From positions 186,001 through 250,000 of the forward strand of contig DASVVO010000089.1 of assembly GCA_036386515.1 (NCBI GenBank): 64,000 nt of DNA. The letters are read 5' to 3'. The stretch is from JAIVJZ01 sp036386515 (lineage in GTDB: Bacteria; Acidobacteriota; Blastocatellia; Pyrinomonadales; Pyrinomonadaceae). Below the pieces are notes generated by a model. That model did not search any database. It was not told where the DNA came from and saw only the letters and a list, made by a program, of their open reading frames with translations. Both the position numbers and the translations under genes were made by a program. Positions 24,057 through 32,600 of the stretch are shown here, one piece after another (the first letter of the stretch is position 1; each line of letters opens with the position of its first letter).

Positions 24057-24177
24057 CCGGTGCAGTTTTCTTTCACGCGTTTTCGACCCTGACTTTGCCG
24101 GAAGAATATTGCCGGAGGGGTGTTACGGCGCGCGTCCGTTCCGGCGCGCTCGCTCCCTTCCGGCGTGTGTGTGCTTG

Positions 24178-25062
24178 ATGGAGAAACTTACCGTTCGACG
24201 CGTCGGCGTGCTCGCCAAACCGCATCACCCCGAGGCGGTCAAGACCATCTGTCGCCTGCTCGAATGGCTCGCATCGCGCGGCATCACGGTCGTCGTCGGG
24301 CCGCGCGTCGAGCGCGCGGAGATCGAGCGCGAAACCGGCTGCGTCGTCGAGACGCTGGAGCACGAAGAACTCGCCGCCAGCGTGGACATGATCGTCGTGC
24401 TCGGCGGCGACGGCACGATGATCGCCACCGCGCGCCTGCTCGACAATCGCGACGTGCCCGTCGTCGGCGTCAACTACGGCACGCTCGGCTACCTGACCGA
24501 AGTGCGCGTCGAAGAATTGACGGACGCGCTCGAAGCGATCCTCGCGGGCAACTATCGTCTCGACCGCCGCGTGATGCTCGCCGCCGAACTCCACCGCGGG
24601 ACGGAGAAACTTTTACGCAACCGTGTTTTGAACGACGTGGTGATCACCAAGTCGGCACTGGCGCGCATCATCGAGATCGAGACGTGGTTCAACGGGCAAC
24701 TCGTCAACTGCTTTCGCGCCGACGGCCTCATCATCTCCACGCCGACCGGCTCGACGGCCTACAACCTCTCGGCCGGCGGCCCCATCGTCTACCCCTCGAT
24801 GAACGCCATCGTGATCACCCCCATCTGCCCGCACACGCTCTCGAACCGCCCGCTCGTCGTGCCCGACGATGCCGAGATCGAACTCGTTCTCAAGACCCCG
24901 AACGAAGAAGTCGGCCTCACGCTCGACGGGCAGGTCGGCTTTCGCATGGAAATAAACGACCGCGTCCTCATCACCAAGAGCCGCACGACCTTTAACCTGA
25001 TGCAGCCCCTCAACCGCAACTATTTCGAGGTGCTGCGCGGAAAATTGAGATGGGGAAGATGA
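24178..25062 (+). CDS. nadK: NAD kinase
   Basis: A 294-residue enzyme that phosphorylates NAD to NADP with ATP in the cytoplasm. GGDGT at residues 76-80 is the catalytic/ATP motif, and NYGTLGYLTEVR, RVLNDVVITK and TPTGSTAYNLSAGGPI are the NAD-binding signatures. The start MEKLTVRRVGVLAKP gives the normal N-terminus; 23 upstream in-frame codons exist but are unlike the family. The gene is closely followed by a 31-bp inverted repeat and then the symporter gene. Confidence 0.94.
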   Translation: MEKLTVRRVGVLAKPHHPEAVKTICRLLEWLASRGITVVVGPRVERAEIERETGCVVETLEHEELAASVDMIVVLGGDGTMIATARLLDNRDVPVVGVNYGTLGYLTEVRVEELTDALEAILAGNYRLDRRVMLAAELHRGTEKLLRNRVLNDVVITKSALARIIEIETWFNGQLVNCFRADGLIISTPTGSTAYNLSAGGPIVYPSMNAIVITPICPHTLSNRPLVVPDDAEIELVLKTPNEEVGLTLDGQVGFRMEINDRVLITKSRTTFNLMQPLNRNYFEVLRGKLRWGR

Positions 25063-25069
25063 TAAAGCG

Positions 25070-25147
25070 GTGACAGGTGACAGGTGACGGGTGACAGGTT
25101 GAACCCTCTTGTCTTTAACCTGTCACCCGTCACCTGTCACCTGTCAC
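25070..25147. repeat. perfect 31-bp inverted heptanucleotide array, GTGACAG family
   Basis: Left arm 25070-25100 is four GTGACAG-type units plus GTT. Right arm 25117-25147 is its exact reverse complement, with a 16-nt loop. It sits between nadK and the symporter and ends 13 nt before the symporter ATG. It would form a very stable hairpin in a read-through transcript but lacks a U tract. Confidence 0.9.
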
Positions 25148-25160
25148 TCAAGGAGAAGAA

Positions 25161-26657
25161 ATGGCTGACGATAGACGAGTTGAAGATGCGACGACGAGGC
25201 CGGAAGTTCGCTCGGACGCATACGAGCGCGAGGCGACGACCGACCTGAAAGACACGACGCCGGATCGGCCGAAGGGGATGCCGCTGCACACGCGCATCCT
25301 GATCGGGCTGGTGGTGGGCGTGGTGGCGGGCGTGGTGGTGAACCGCGTGTTCGGCGGCGATCATCCCGGCGTCGCGTGGGCTGTGCGCCACGTCACCGAG
25401 CCGATCGGGACGCTCTTTCTCCGGCTGCTGCTGATGGTGGTCGTGCCGCTCGTCTTCTCGTCGCTCGTCGTCGGCGTCGCCGGCATCGGCGATATCCGCA
25501 AGCTCGGCCGCGTCGGGTTGAAGTCTTTCGCCTACGTGCTCGTCATCTCCGCCATTTCGGTGGTCATCGGCTTGACGCTCGCCAACACCATACGTCCCGG
25601 CGAGCGCATCGACGAGGCGACGAAGGCCGGACTCGAAGCGCGCTACGGCACGGATGCACAGTCGCGCGTCGCCGCCGCCACCAAAGCGGGTTCGACCGAA
25701 TCGCCCTTGATGCAGGTGGTGAAAACGGTCGTGCCGGAGAACCCGGTGGCCGCCGTCGCCGGGATCATCGCCGGGCGCGAGACGCAAACCGACACGCCGA
25801 ACATGCTCCACCTGATGTTCTTCGCCGTCATCCTCGGCATCGCCGCCACGCTCCTCCCGGAGAACGTCACCGCGCCGCTCCTGCAAGGCTTGCAGGCTCT
25901 CTTTGAAATCTCCGCCAAGATCATCGACATCATCATGAAGATCGCGCCGTTCGCGGTCGCCTGCCTGCTGTTCAACAACACGGCGCGCTTCGGTCTCGAT
26001 CTCTTGCAGGCTTTAGGCTGGTTCGTCCTCACCGTGCTCGGCGGCCTCGCCATCCACATGTTCGGCGTCTATTCGCTCTCCGTCTATTTCCTCTCGCGCA
26101 TCAGCCCGCTGGAGTTCTTCCGTCGCATCAAGACCGTCATGCTGACGGCCTTCTCCACCTCGTCGTCGAACGCGACGCTGCCGACGGCCTTGCGCGTCTC
26201 GGAGGAAAACCTCGGCGTGCCGCGCGAGATCAACAGCTTCGTCCTGACCGTTGGCGCGACAGCCAACCAGAACGGGACGGCTCTCTACGAAGGCGTGACC
26301 GTGATCTTCCTCGCCCAACTCGCGGGCATCGACCTGACCATCGCACAGCAACTCGGCATCGCCTATTTCGCCATCCTCGGCGGCATCGGCACGGCGGGCG
26401 TGCCCTCCGGTTCGATCCCCTTCATCATCGTCATGCTCGTCACCTACGGCATCAACCCCGCGCTCATCGCCATCATCCTCGGCGTGGATCGCCTCCTCGA
26501 CATGTGCCGCACCACTCTGAACGTCGCGGGCGACATCACGGCGGCCACCTTCGTCGCGCGCTCGGAAGGTTACGAACTTTTGCAGCCGCACATTCCCGAA
26601 CTCGAACGGCGCGGCGTCGTCGCGGGCGGGCCGTCGAGCCGCGACGTGATTGATTGA
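25161..26657 (+). CDS. dicarboxylate/amino acid:cation symporter (DAACS)
   Basis: A 498-residue inner-membrane transporter of the glutamate/C4-dicarboxylate family. An unusually long charged N-terminus (about 45 residues) precedes eight TM segments and the two re-entrant loops. Signatures include the serine-rich AFSTSSSNATLPTALRV, NQNGTALYEGV, and the second loop GTAGVPSGSIPFI followed by DRLLDMCRTTLNVAGD, matching the cation- and substrate-binding region of GltPh-like proteins. AGGAG precedes the ATG, so initiation differs from other array-adjacent genes. The substrate (glutamate, aspartate, succinate or similar) cannot be fixed. A terminator follows. Confidence 0.9.
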   Translation: MADDRRVEDATTRPEVRSDAYEREATTDLKDTTPDRPKGMPLHTRILIGLVVGVVAGVVVNRVFGGDHPGVAWAVRHVTEPIGTLFLRLLLMVVVPLVFSSLVVGVAGIGDIRKLGRVGLKSFAYVLVISAISVVIGLTLANTIRPGERIDEATKAGLEARYGTDAQSRVAAATKAGSTESPLMQVVKTVVPENPVAAVAGIIAGRETQTDTPNMLHLMFFAVILGIAATLLPENVTAPLLQGLQALFEISAKIIDIIMKIAPFAVACLLFNNTARFGLDLLQALGWFVLTVLGGLAIHMFGVYSLSVYFLSRISPLEFFRRIKTVMLTAFSTSSSNATLPTALRVSEENLGVPREINSFVLTVGATANQNGTALYEGVTVIFLAQLAGIDLTIAQQLGIAYFAILGGIGTAGVPSGSIPFIIVMLVTYGINPALIAIILGVDRLLDMCRTTLNVAGDITAATFVARSEGYELLQPHIPELERRGVVAGGPSSRDVID

Positions 26658-27036
26658 AGTTGCCGGGCGGTTAGACGGACGGAAGCGGCGGAGTGAAAGC
26701 GTGCGCCGCGCATGTATGAGAACGATGCTGGACGCGCGAAGCCCGCCCGCTTGAATGCGGGCGGGCTTCTCTGTCCAGCGCGGGGCTTGCGCCGTGTTTG
26801 GCGTGGAAACGAGAGTAAGGGCGGCGGGCGGCCAGGGCGCGCGTCGCGTCAGGAACGTGAGATGCAAGGGAATATTCCTTAACTTCTCGAATAGGCTTTG
26901 CAACATTATCGCGCGAAACTGTGCGCTCGTTAAAAATCAAGAGGCCGGGAGAGAGCGCGGGCGGGCGGCGTCGGCCGGGGCGGGAGCGGAAATTCCTCGT
27001 CGTCGCTTTGCAACTCAGTTCGAGGTTTAAACGATT
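26658..27036. other. intergenic gap with terminator, rhomboid 5' region
   Basis: This 379-nt gap holds the symporter terminator (26738-26769). An AT-richer stretch around 26870-26945 (CAACATTAT, GTTAAAAATC) probably carries the rhomboid promoter, but no -35/-10 pair is convincing. No gene is seen. Confidence 0.4.
26738..26769 (+). terminator. strong hairpin, probable terminator
   Basis: GAAGCCCGCCCGC pairs perfectly (13 bp) with GCGGGCGGGCTTC around TTGAAT. The T tract after it is weak (TCTGTCC). It lies 80 nt past the symporter stop. Confidence 0.7.
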
Positions 27037-27813
27037 ATGTTTCCCATTGGCGATGACAACTCCGACCGGCACTCCACGCCCGTCGTCAACTATCTCCTGA
27101 TCGCGGCGAACATCCTCGTCTTCGTCCTCTTTCAAGGATTCGGGTCGAACGAACCTTTCACTTACGCGTGGTCAACCGTGCCCGCCGAAATCACGTCGGG
27201 ACAGGACATCGACCGGCCGGTCGTGGTGACGACCCCGACGGGCGAGCGCGTCGGGCAGATCAATCTTGAGCCGACGCCGGGCAGCGTCTATCTCACGCTC
27301 CTGACCTCGATGTTCATGCACGGCGGCCTCGCGCACCTCTTCGGCAACATGCTCTTTCTCTGGATTTTCGGCGACAACCTCGAACACCGGATGGGGAAGG
27401 TGAAGTACCTGAGCTTCTACCTGCTGTGCGGCCTCATCGCGTCGCTGGCACACGTCTTTTCGACGACGGCCTTCGGGCAGAACCCGTACATTCCGAGCCT
27501 CGGCGCGTCGGGCGCGATCTCCGGCGTGCTCGGCGGCTACCTGTTGCTGCACCCGACGCGCGGCGTCCACGTCATCATCTTCAGCTTCCTGGTACGCACC
27601 GTTCCGGCCTACGTCGCCATCGGGCTGTGGTTCGTCTTCCAGTTGATCAACGGCCTCGGCATGTTGGGACAGGGTTCGCAGGAGGGCGGCGGCGTGGCCT
27701 ACGCCGCGCACATTGGCGGCTTCATCGCCGGACTCCTCCTGGTCAAATTTTTCGACTCCGGCGCGAAACGCGATCCCACGCAAATGTGGGCGAACGACCG
27801 CTCCGGTTATTAG
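27037..27813 (+). CDS. rhomboid-family intramembrane serine protease
   Basis: A 258-residue polytopic membrane protein. Hydrophobic segment 1 (about residues 18-36) is followed by a loop with a VVVTTPTGERVGQINLEP insert, then the rhomboid core. The core has HGGLAHLFGNMLFLWIFG, the GASGAISGVLGG motif with nucleophile Ser158, and AAHIGGFIAG with catalytic His225. The protease cuts substrate transmembrane helices; targets are unknown. GAGG precedes the ATG. The C-terminal tail is short and soluble. Confidence 0.9.
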   Translation: MFPIGDDNSDRHSTPVVNYLLIAANILVFVLFQGFGSNEPFTYAWSTVPAEITSGQDIDRPVVVTTPTGERVGQINLEPTPGSVYLTLLTSMFMHGGLAHLFGNMLFLWIFGDNLEHRMGKVKYLSFYLLCGLIASLAHVFSTTAFGQNPYIPSLGASGAISGVLGGYLLLHPTRGVHVIIFSFLVRTVPAYVAIGLWFVFQLINGLGMLGQGSQEGGGVAYAAHIGGFIAGLLLVKFFDSGAKRDPTQMWANDRSGY

Positions 27814-27903
27814 CGTTAACGACGGCCGACGACGGGGCGCGCGTTCGTCTCGCGCCCGCCGCCGCTCTGGCGACGCTAAAATTCAAACAGGGAGAAATGA
27901 ACG

Positions 27904-28383
27904 ATGGCTGACAACGACCACGCGGTCTCCGTACTCAATAACTTGATCGAGACCTGCAAGGACGGGCAGGACGGTTTCCAGACCGCCGCCGAAGGCGTCA
28001 AGAGAAGCGAGTTCAAGTCGCTCTTTTATCAATACTCGCAGCAGCGCGCGCAGTTTGCCGGGGAGTTGCAGGCGGAAGTGAGGCGGCTCGGCGGCGACCC
28101 GGAGCAGGCGGGCAGCGTGGCGGCCACGCTGCATCGCGGCTGGATCAATCTCAAGTCGGCCGTGACGGGCGAAGACGAAACGGCCGTGCTCGCCGAATGC
28201 GAACGCGGCGAAGACTCCGCCGTCTCGAACTACCGGGACGCGCTCGCCGATGCGAATCTGCCGGCGGACGTGCGCGCCGTCCTCGAACGCCACTACGCGC
28301 AGGTGCAGGAGGCGCACGACCGCATCCGCAATCTCGAACGCGCGACCGCGACGACCGGCGGCGCGCACAACGCGAGCGCGTAA
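27904..28383 (+). CDS. DUF2383 (PA2169-type) four-helix protein
   Basis: A 159-residue soluble helical protein beginning MADNDHAVSVLNNLIETCKDG, with GGGAG at 9 nt spacing. NLIETCKDGQDGFQTAAEGVK and a second-half AVLERHYAQVQEAHDRIRNLE match the DUF2383 ferritin-like four-helix fold. Members of this group are often stress-associated. It is followed by a strong terminator and then a DUF4142 gene with a similar helical fold; the pairing suggests a stress function by context only. Confidence 0.85.
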   Translation: MADNDHAVSVLNNLIETCKDGQDGFQTAAEGVKRSEFKSLFYQYSQQRAQFAGELQAEVRRLGGDPEQAGSVAATLHRGWINLKSAVTGEDETAVLAECERGEDSAVSNYRDALADANLPADVRAVLERHYAQVQEAHDRIRNLERATATTGGAHNASA

Positions 28384-28398
28384 ACATCTATCAATCAC

Positions 28399-28433
28399 GC
28401 GCGGGGCATGGCCGAAACATGCCCCGCGCTTTC
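28399..28433 (+). terminator. intrinsic terminator
   Basis: GCGCGGGGCATG pairs perfectly (12 bp) with CATGCCCCGCGC around a 7-nt loop, followed by TTTC. It separates the DUF2383 and DUF4142 genes. Confidence 0.75.
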
Positions 28434-28487
28434 AGTCAACCGACTCAACCAACTCACAGAGAACGAATAATCAGAGGGAGAACGAAC

Positions 28488-29090
28488 ATGGGAAAAAGTA
28501 ACAGACTCGGCTTCGCGCTGAGTGCGGCGATCATGTGTACGACGCTTTTGGCCGCGATGGCGGCGGCGCAGAACACGAACTCCGGTTCAACGAGCATGAA
28601 TGCCGGCGCCGGCAGGATGGCGACGGTCAGTTCGTCGGACAGGAAATTTGCGATGACGGCGGCGATGGGCGGCATGGCCGAAGTGGAGACGGCGCGGATG
28701 GCTTTGACGAAGGCGTCGAGCGATGCCGTCAAGCAGTACGCGCAGAAGATGATCGACGATCACACGGCGGCCAACGCCGAGTTGATGCAGATCGCCTCGA
28801 CGAAGGGCATCACGCTGCCGACCGCGCCCGACGCGAAGCACCGGGCGATGATGGCGAAGATGGAACGGCTCTCCGGCGCGGAGTTCGACCGCCAGTACAT
28901 CATGATGGCGGGACACAAAGACCACGAGAAGATGGAGAAACTTTTCCGCGACGAGAGCATGAAAGGCCGCGACGCGGACTTGAAAGCCTTCGCGGCGAAG
29001 ACGCTCCCCGTCGTGCGGATGCACTTGCAGATGGCGCGCGACCTGCACGGTGGGATGTCCGGCATGAAGGGCATGAATCACAGCAATTAG
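28488..29090 (+). CDS. secreted DUF4142 protein
   Basis: A 200-residue protein starting MGKSNRLGFALSAAIMCTTLL, with GAGGGAG upstream. A signal peptide is cleaved near AAAQ. The mature part is a four-helix DUF4142 (ferritin-like) domain, about residues 45-185, with MAEVETARMALTKASSDAVKQ and MHLQMARDLHGGMSG. It is rich in Met and His, especially at the C-terminus (GGMSGMKGMNHSN), which suggests metal contact, although no complete di-iron motif is seen. Probably periplasmic. Confidence 0.8.
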   Translation: MGKSNRLGFALSAAIMCTTLLAAMAAAQNTNSGSTSMNAGAGRMATVSSSDRKFAMTAAMGGMAEVETARMALTKASSDAVKQYAQKMIDDHTAANAELMQIASTKGITLPTAPDAKHRAMMAKMERLSGAEFDRQYIMMAGHKDHEKMEKLFRDESMKGRDADLKAFAAKTLPVVRMHLQMARDLHGGMSGMKGMNHSN

Positions 29091-29126
29091 GCGCGGGGCG
29101 AAAGTCCTCAAGGCGTGTCGGACGCG

Positions 29127-29171
29127 AGGCGGAGGCGGGGGCGGCAATGCGCTCCGGCTTCCGCCTTTTGC
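29127..29171 (+). terminator. intrinsic terminator
   Basis: AGGCGGAGGC pairs with GCTTCCGCCT (10 bp with one GU), followed by TTTGCTTT. It lies between the DUF4142 gene and queF, so queF has its own start of transcription or depends on read-through. No preQ1 riboswitch-like sequence is seen in this leader. Confidence 0.6.
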
Positions 29172-29228
29172 TTTCACGCGCCGCTCAGGTAACATCTTGC
29201 GTCGTTAATTTCAAGGAGTGTGAAAGTC

Positions 29229-29651
29229 ATGTCAGCCATCGAAACCGCCGAGCCGCCCGTCAACCAACAGGGCTTGGAAATTCGCCCGACGCCGCGCGCG
29301 GAGATGAACCTCTACCCGCTCGACACGTTCCCTTACGAGTTCGCCGGGCGCGAGATCACCGTCAGCTTCGAGATGCCGGAGTTCACGGCCATCTGCCCGT
29401 TCTCCGACTTCCCGGACTTCGCCAACATCCGGCTCGCCTACGTGCCCGCCGAGCGTTGCGTCGAACTGAAAAGCCTCAAGCTCTACATCAACTCGTTTCG
29501 CGACGTGAAGATTTTTCACGAGCACGTCATCAACGTCATTCTCGAAGACTTCGTGCGCGCCTGCGCTCCCCTCAGCGTCGAACTCGAAGGCGACTTCAAC
29601 ATCCGCGGCAACATCAAGACGGTGGTGCGCGCAAGCTATAAGAAGCAGTAG
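29229..29651 (+). CDS. queF: NADPH-dependent 7-cyano-7-deazaguanine reductase
   Basis: A 140-residue type I QueF that reduces preQ0 to preQ1 in queuosine biosynthesis. AAGGAGTG precedes the ATG; an in-frame GTG three codons earlier is less likely. EFTAICPFSDFPDFANIRL contains the nucleophilic Cys and the proton-donor Asp. CVELKSLKLYINSFRDVKIFHE is the NADPH/substrate-binding QueF motif. Length is typical for the single-domain (YkvM-type) form. No other queuosine genes are in the window. Confidence 0.92.
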   Translation: MSAIETAEPPVNQQGLEIRPTPRAEMNLYPLDTFPYEFAGREITVSFEMPEFTAICPFSDFPDFANIRLAYVPAERCVELKSLKLYINSFRDVKIFHEHVINVILEDFVRACAPLSVELEGDFNIRGNIKTVVRASYKKQ

Positions 29652-29654
29652 AAC

Positions 29655-29772
29655 TGTCAGTTGTCCGTGGTCAGTTGTCAGTTGTTTGTGTTTCGCCGGC
29701 CGACAACTACAGATAAAATTTTCAGCTTAAGCAGAGACAAAACAACTGACCACTGACGACTGACCACGGACG
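29655..29772. repeat. heptanucleotide inverted array, TCAGTTG family
   Basis: Left units TCAGTTG/TCCGTGG/TCAGTTG/TCAGTTG (29655-29682) are mirrored by AACTGAC/CACTGAC/GACTGAC/CACGGAC (29744-29772). The spacer of about 60 nt contains a GCTTAAGC palindrome. It spans the entire gap between queF and the next small gene and ends 5 nt before its ATG. Confidence 0.8.
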
Positions 29773-29777
29773 TTTTT

Positions 29778-29996
29778 ATGACCATCGGAATCATCGGCAT
29801 CGCCATTCTCGTCGCGCTCGTCGTGCTGTTTCTGGTGTGGCGGACGGTCAAGGTGTTCGTCAAACTCGCGCTCGTCGGCCTCGTCGCGCTGCTCGTCGTC
29901 GCCGCGCTCGTGTGGTGGAACTTCGCGGGTGGCACGAGTTCGACGCCGAACGCGAACCGCCCGCCCGCGAACACGCGCCGCAACACAAATCGCTGA
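29778..29996 (+). CDS. small membrane protein
   Basis: A 72-residue protein starting MTIGIIGIAILVALVVLFL. Two hydrophobic segments (about residues 2-20 and 27-49) are followed by an Asn/Pro/Arg-rich tail. There is no Shine-Dalgarno: the ATG follows TTTTT directly after the heptanucleotide array. No family assigned. The MFS gene starts 45 nt downstream on the same strand. Confidence 0.55.
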   Translation: MTIGIIGIAILVALVVLFLVWRTVKVFVKLALVGLVALLVVAALVWWNFAGGTSSTPNANRPPANTRRNTNR

Positions 29997-30040
29997 TTCG
30001 TCCGCCCGGCGCGTTCGTCGCCGCTACTGCCGTCTCACTC

Positions 30041-31456
30041 ATGGCCGAGACCGACACCGACCCCGACGACGAGTTCGACGCCTCGCTCAGCCGGGGCGCG
30101 CTCGACGAGCGTGCGCCCGGCCTTTTCCGCCGCTACCGGCGACTCCCGCGCAACGTCCTCGTCATCAGTCTCGTCAGCTTTCTGAACGACGCTTCGAGCG
30201 AAATCATTTACCCGCTCCTGCCCGTCTTCCTCTCGGTCACGCTCGGCGCGTCGCCCGCCGTCATCGGCCTGATCGAAGGCGGCGCGGAATCCGTCTCAAG
30301 TTTCCTCAAACTCTTCGCCGGTTACTTCAGCGACCGCAGCGGGCGGCGCAAAGCCCCGGTCGTCTTCGGCTATGCGCTGGCGAGTTTGGCGCGCCCGCTG
30401 TTGGGGTTTGCGACGAGTTGGCCGCAGGTCTTCGCCGTGCGTTTCACCGACCGCGTGGGCAAAGGCATCCGCAGCGCGCCGCGCGACGCCATGATCGCCG
30501 ACTCGGCCGCCGCCAACGAACGCGGCCTCGCCTTCGGCTTCCACCGCGCGATGGATCACTTCGGGGCGGTCATCGGCCCGCTGCTCGGCTTCGCGCTCGT
30601 CGCCTTCATCGCGGCCGACAGCGATGCCATCATGCCCGGCGAGTACCAATTGATTTTTCTCGCCGCGTCCGTGCCCGCGCTCGCCGCCGTGCTCGTCGCC
30701 GCGTTTGCGATTCGCGAGTCGCGCCAAGACCGCGACGACGGGCGCGCCGCCAGAAAGGCCGAAAGCGAGAAGGCCGAAAGCGAGCGCGCCGATGCGCTCC
30801 GCGCCGGGAGCCACGACGACGCCGCTGCTGCTGCTCCGGCGGTGACGCCCGCCGCCCGCCCGCCGCGTTTTTCGCTGCGCGGTTTCGACGGAAACTTCAA
30901 ACGCTTCCTTCTCATCCTCGCCCTCTTCACCTTGTCGAACTCCTCCGACACGTTTCTGCTGCTGCGCGCGCGCGAGGTGGGCATCGCCTCGTCGAACCTG
31001 CCGCTGCTCTGGGCTGCGCTGCACGGGATCAAAGTGCTCAGTTCTCTCGTCGGCGGCGACCTCTCGGATCGGTTGGGGCGCAAGACCCTGATCGTGACGG
31101 GCTGGCTCTTTTACGCCGCCGTCTATCTCGGCTTCGCGTTCGTCTCGACGGTCGCGGGCGCGTGGACGCTCGTTCTCATCTACGGCATCTATTTCGGTCT
31201 GGCCGAAGGCGCGGAGAAGGCTCTCGTCGCCGACCTCGTGCCCGCCGATAAACGCGGCACGGCTTACGGTCTCTACAATCTCGCCTTCAGCGTCACGGTC
31301 TGGCCGGCGTCGCTCTTGATGGGCGCGTTGTGGAGTTGGCGCGGCGCGGGCGTGGCCTTCATCACGAGCGCGTGCATCGGCACGCTGGCCGCCGTGCTGC
31401 TCGCCGCGACCGTCCGCTCGGGCGCACAGGCCGCCGCAAGTTATCCGGCGCGCTGA
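30041..31456 (+). CDS. MFS transporter
   Basis: A 471-residue inner-membrane major facilitator. The acidic N-terminus (MAETDTDPDDEFD) precedes about 12 TM segments. LVSFLNDASSEIIYPLLPVFL, the loop 2-3 motif DRSGRRK, DRVGKGIRSAPRDAMIADS, and the second-half DLSDRLGRKTLIVTGW are typical of the drug/metabolite MFS group that includes YfkF/UMF-like members. A long charged central loop (about residues 230-285, Arg/Asp/Ala/Glu) separates the halves. The start at ATG 30041 avoids overlap with the small membrane protein gene. Substrate unknown. Confidence 0.88.
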   Translation: MAETDTDPDDEFDASLSRGALDERAPGLFRRYRRLPRNVLVISLVSFLNDASSEIIYPLLPVFLSVTLGASPAVIGLIEGGAESVSSFLKLFAGYFSDRSGRRKAPVVFGYALASLARPLLGFATSWPQVFAVRFTDRVGKGIRSAPRDAMIADSAAANERGLAFGFHRAMDHFGAVIGPLLGFALVAFIAADSDAIMPGEYQLIFLAASVPALAAVLVAAFAIRESRQDRDDGRAARKAESEKAESERADALRAGSHDDAAAAAPAVTPAARPPRFSLRGFDGNFKRFLLILALFTLSNSSDTFLLLRAREVGIASSNLPLLWAALHGIKVLSSLVGGDLSDRLGRKTLIVTGWLFYAAVYLGFAFVSTVAGAWTLVLIYGIYFGLAEGAEKALVADLVPADKRGTAYGLYNLAFSVTVWPASLLMGALWSWRGAGVAFITSACIGTLAAVLLAATVRSGAQAAASYPAR

Positions 31457-31584
31457 ACAAAAGAGATGAGAGGGGCGGTGAAATGATGATATAGTGCGCG
31501 CGTTTTCAGCGGGCGCGCAAACCCGCGCGCCACGCCCGCCCCGGCAATCTTTCACCCATCTAAGAGGAGCTTAAACAAACCCCC

Positions 31585-32352
31585 ATGACGAGCCAAATCA
31601 CAGATCAAATGCTGCGCGACATCATGCCGAATCTGCCCGCCGCCAAACGCCAGCTCTACCTCCCCTATTTAAACAAGGCCATGCAGGAATTCGAGATCGC
31701 CAACTACCTGCGCGCCTCGGCCTTCCTCTCCCAACTCGCGCACGAGTCGGCCGAGCTTCGTTACTTTCAGGAGATCGCCAGCGGGAAGGCATACGAAGGC
31801 CGCAAAGACCTCGGCAACACGCAGCCCGGCGACGGCGTGAAGTTCAAAGGCCACGGGCCGATCCAGATCACCGGGCGCGCCAACCACGCCGCCTGCGGCA
31901 AAGCTCTCGGCCTCGACCTGATCAACAACCCCACGCTCATCACGCTGCCGCCCAACGCCTTCCGCTCCGCCGGTTGGTTCTGGGACTCGCGCGGCCTGAA
32001 CGCGCTCGCCGACCAGCGACTCTTCAAGGCTATCACCAAGAAGATCAACGGCGGCTTCAACGGGCTGGCCGACCGTCAGAAATATTACGACCGCGCGCTG
32101 CGCATCATCCCCGAAAATTTCAAGCTGGGAGCGGCGCCCTTGAACGCCCCGCCCGACGAGAAGCACGGCGACGTGACGCCGACCGCCCTCGCCGCCGCGC
32201 CCGTCGCGCCGACGCCCGTCGCCTTGCCCGTCACGACGACGACCACCATCACCACCACGATGACGCCCGAAGTGGCGGGCGCGGCGAGCGCGGAGTTTGA
32301 AGCGGGCGACGGCGGCGACACGGCCGATGCCTCGGCATTATCCGGCAACTAA
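31585..32352 (+). CDS. GH19 chitinase-class lysozyme-like protein
   Basis: A 255-residue protein. The catalytic domain (about residues 1-185) shows FLSQLAHESAELRYFQEIASG with the first catalytic Glu in HES, AYEGRKDLGNTQPGDGVKFKG with the second Glu, then HGPIQITGRANHAACG and FRSAGWFWDSRGLN, the GH19 endolysin pattern. Such enzymes cut peptidoglycan or chitin. No signal peptide is seen. A Thr/Ala/Pro-rich tail (about 200-255) follows, so export would need a holin, lysis or other route. AGGAG lies 15 nt before the ATG, wider than usual. Phage origin is possible, but no phage neighbours occur. Confidence 0.82.
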   Translation: MTSQITDQMLRDIMPNLPAAKRQLYLPYLNKAMQEFEIANYLRASAFLSQLAHESAELRYFQEIASGKAYEGRKDLGNTQPGDGVKFKGHGPIQITGRANHAACGKALGLDLINNPTLITLPPNAFRSAGWFWDSRGLNALADQRLFKAITKKINGGFNGLADRQKYYDRALRIIPENFKLGAAPLNAPPDEKHGDVTPTALAAAPVAPTPVALPVTTTTTITTTMTPEVAGAASAEFEAGDGGDTADASALSGN

Positions 32353-32453
32353 GCCGCCGACCGCCGTCAGGCGCGCTCGCGCCATCCCCGGCTTGACTTC
32401 CGACCGTCGTTCTCTGTATCACGGTTTCGTCATTCGTCCGGATGGAATCGAAC

Positions 32454-32494
32454 GCGGGGGCAGAGGCTCTCAGTCCTTGCCCCCGCTTTTTTTT
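32454..32494 (+). terminator. intrinsic terminator
   Basis: GCGGGGGCA pairs with TTGCCCCCGC around a 14-nt loop, followed by eight T residues. It terminates the GH19 gene and insulates the DNA polymerase gene. Confidence 0.92.
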
Positions 32495-32600
32495 ATGGCG
32501 CACAATCAGCGCGCGCGCCGCGTGTGTGCGGAGAAATTTCGCGCCCGCGCCGCCCGTCGCAAATTAGCCGGAGCATTTATTCCGGCAGCATAAATTTCTC

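Noticed and set aside
25070..25147. Heptanucleotide arrays as CRISPR arrays
   Set aside because: The units are 7 bp without unique spacers and are inverted, not direct repeats with spacers; no cas genes are present.
29091..29228. preQ1 riboswitch before queF
   Set aside because: No preQ1-I/II-like loop or A-rich tail; the region holds a terminator and a normal RBS.
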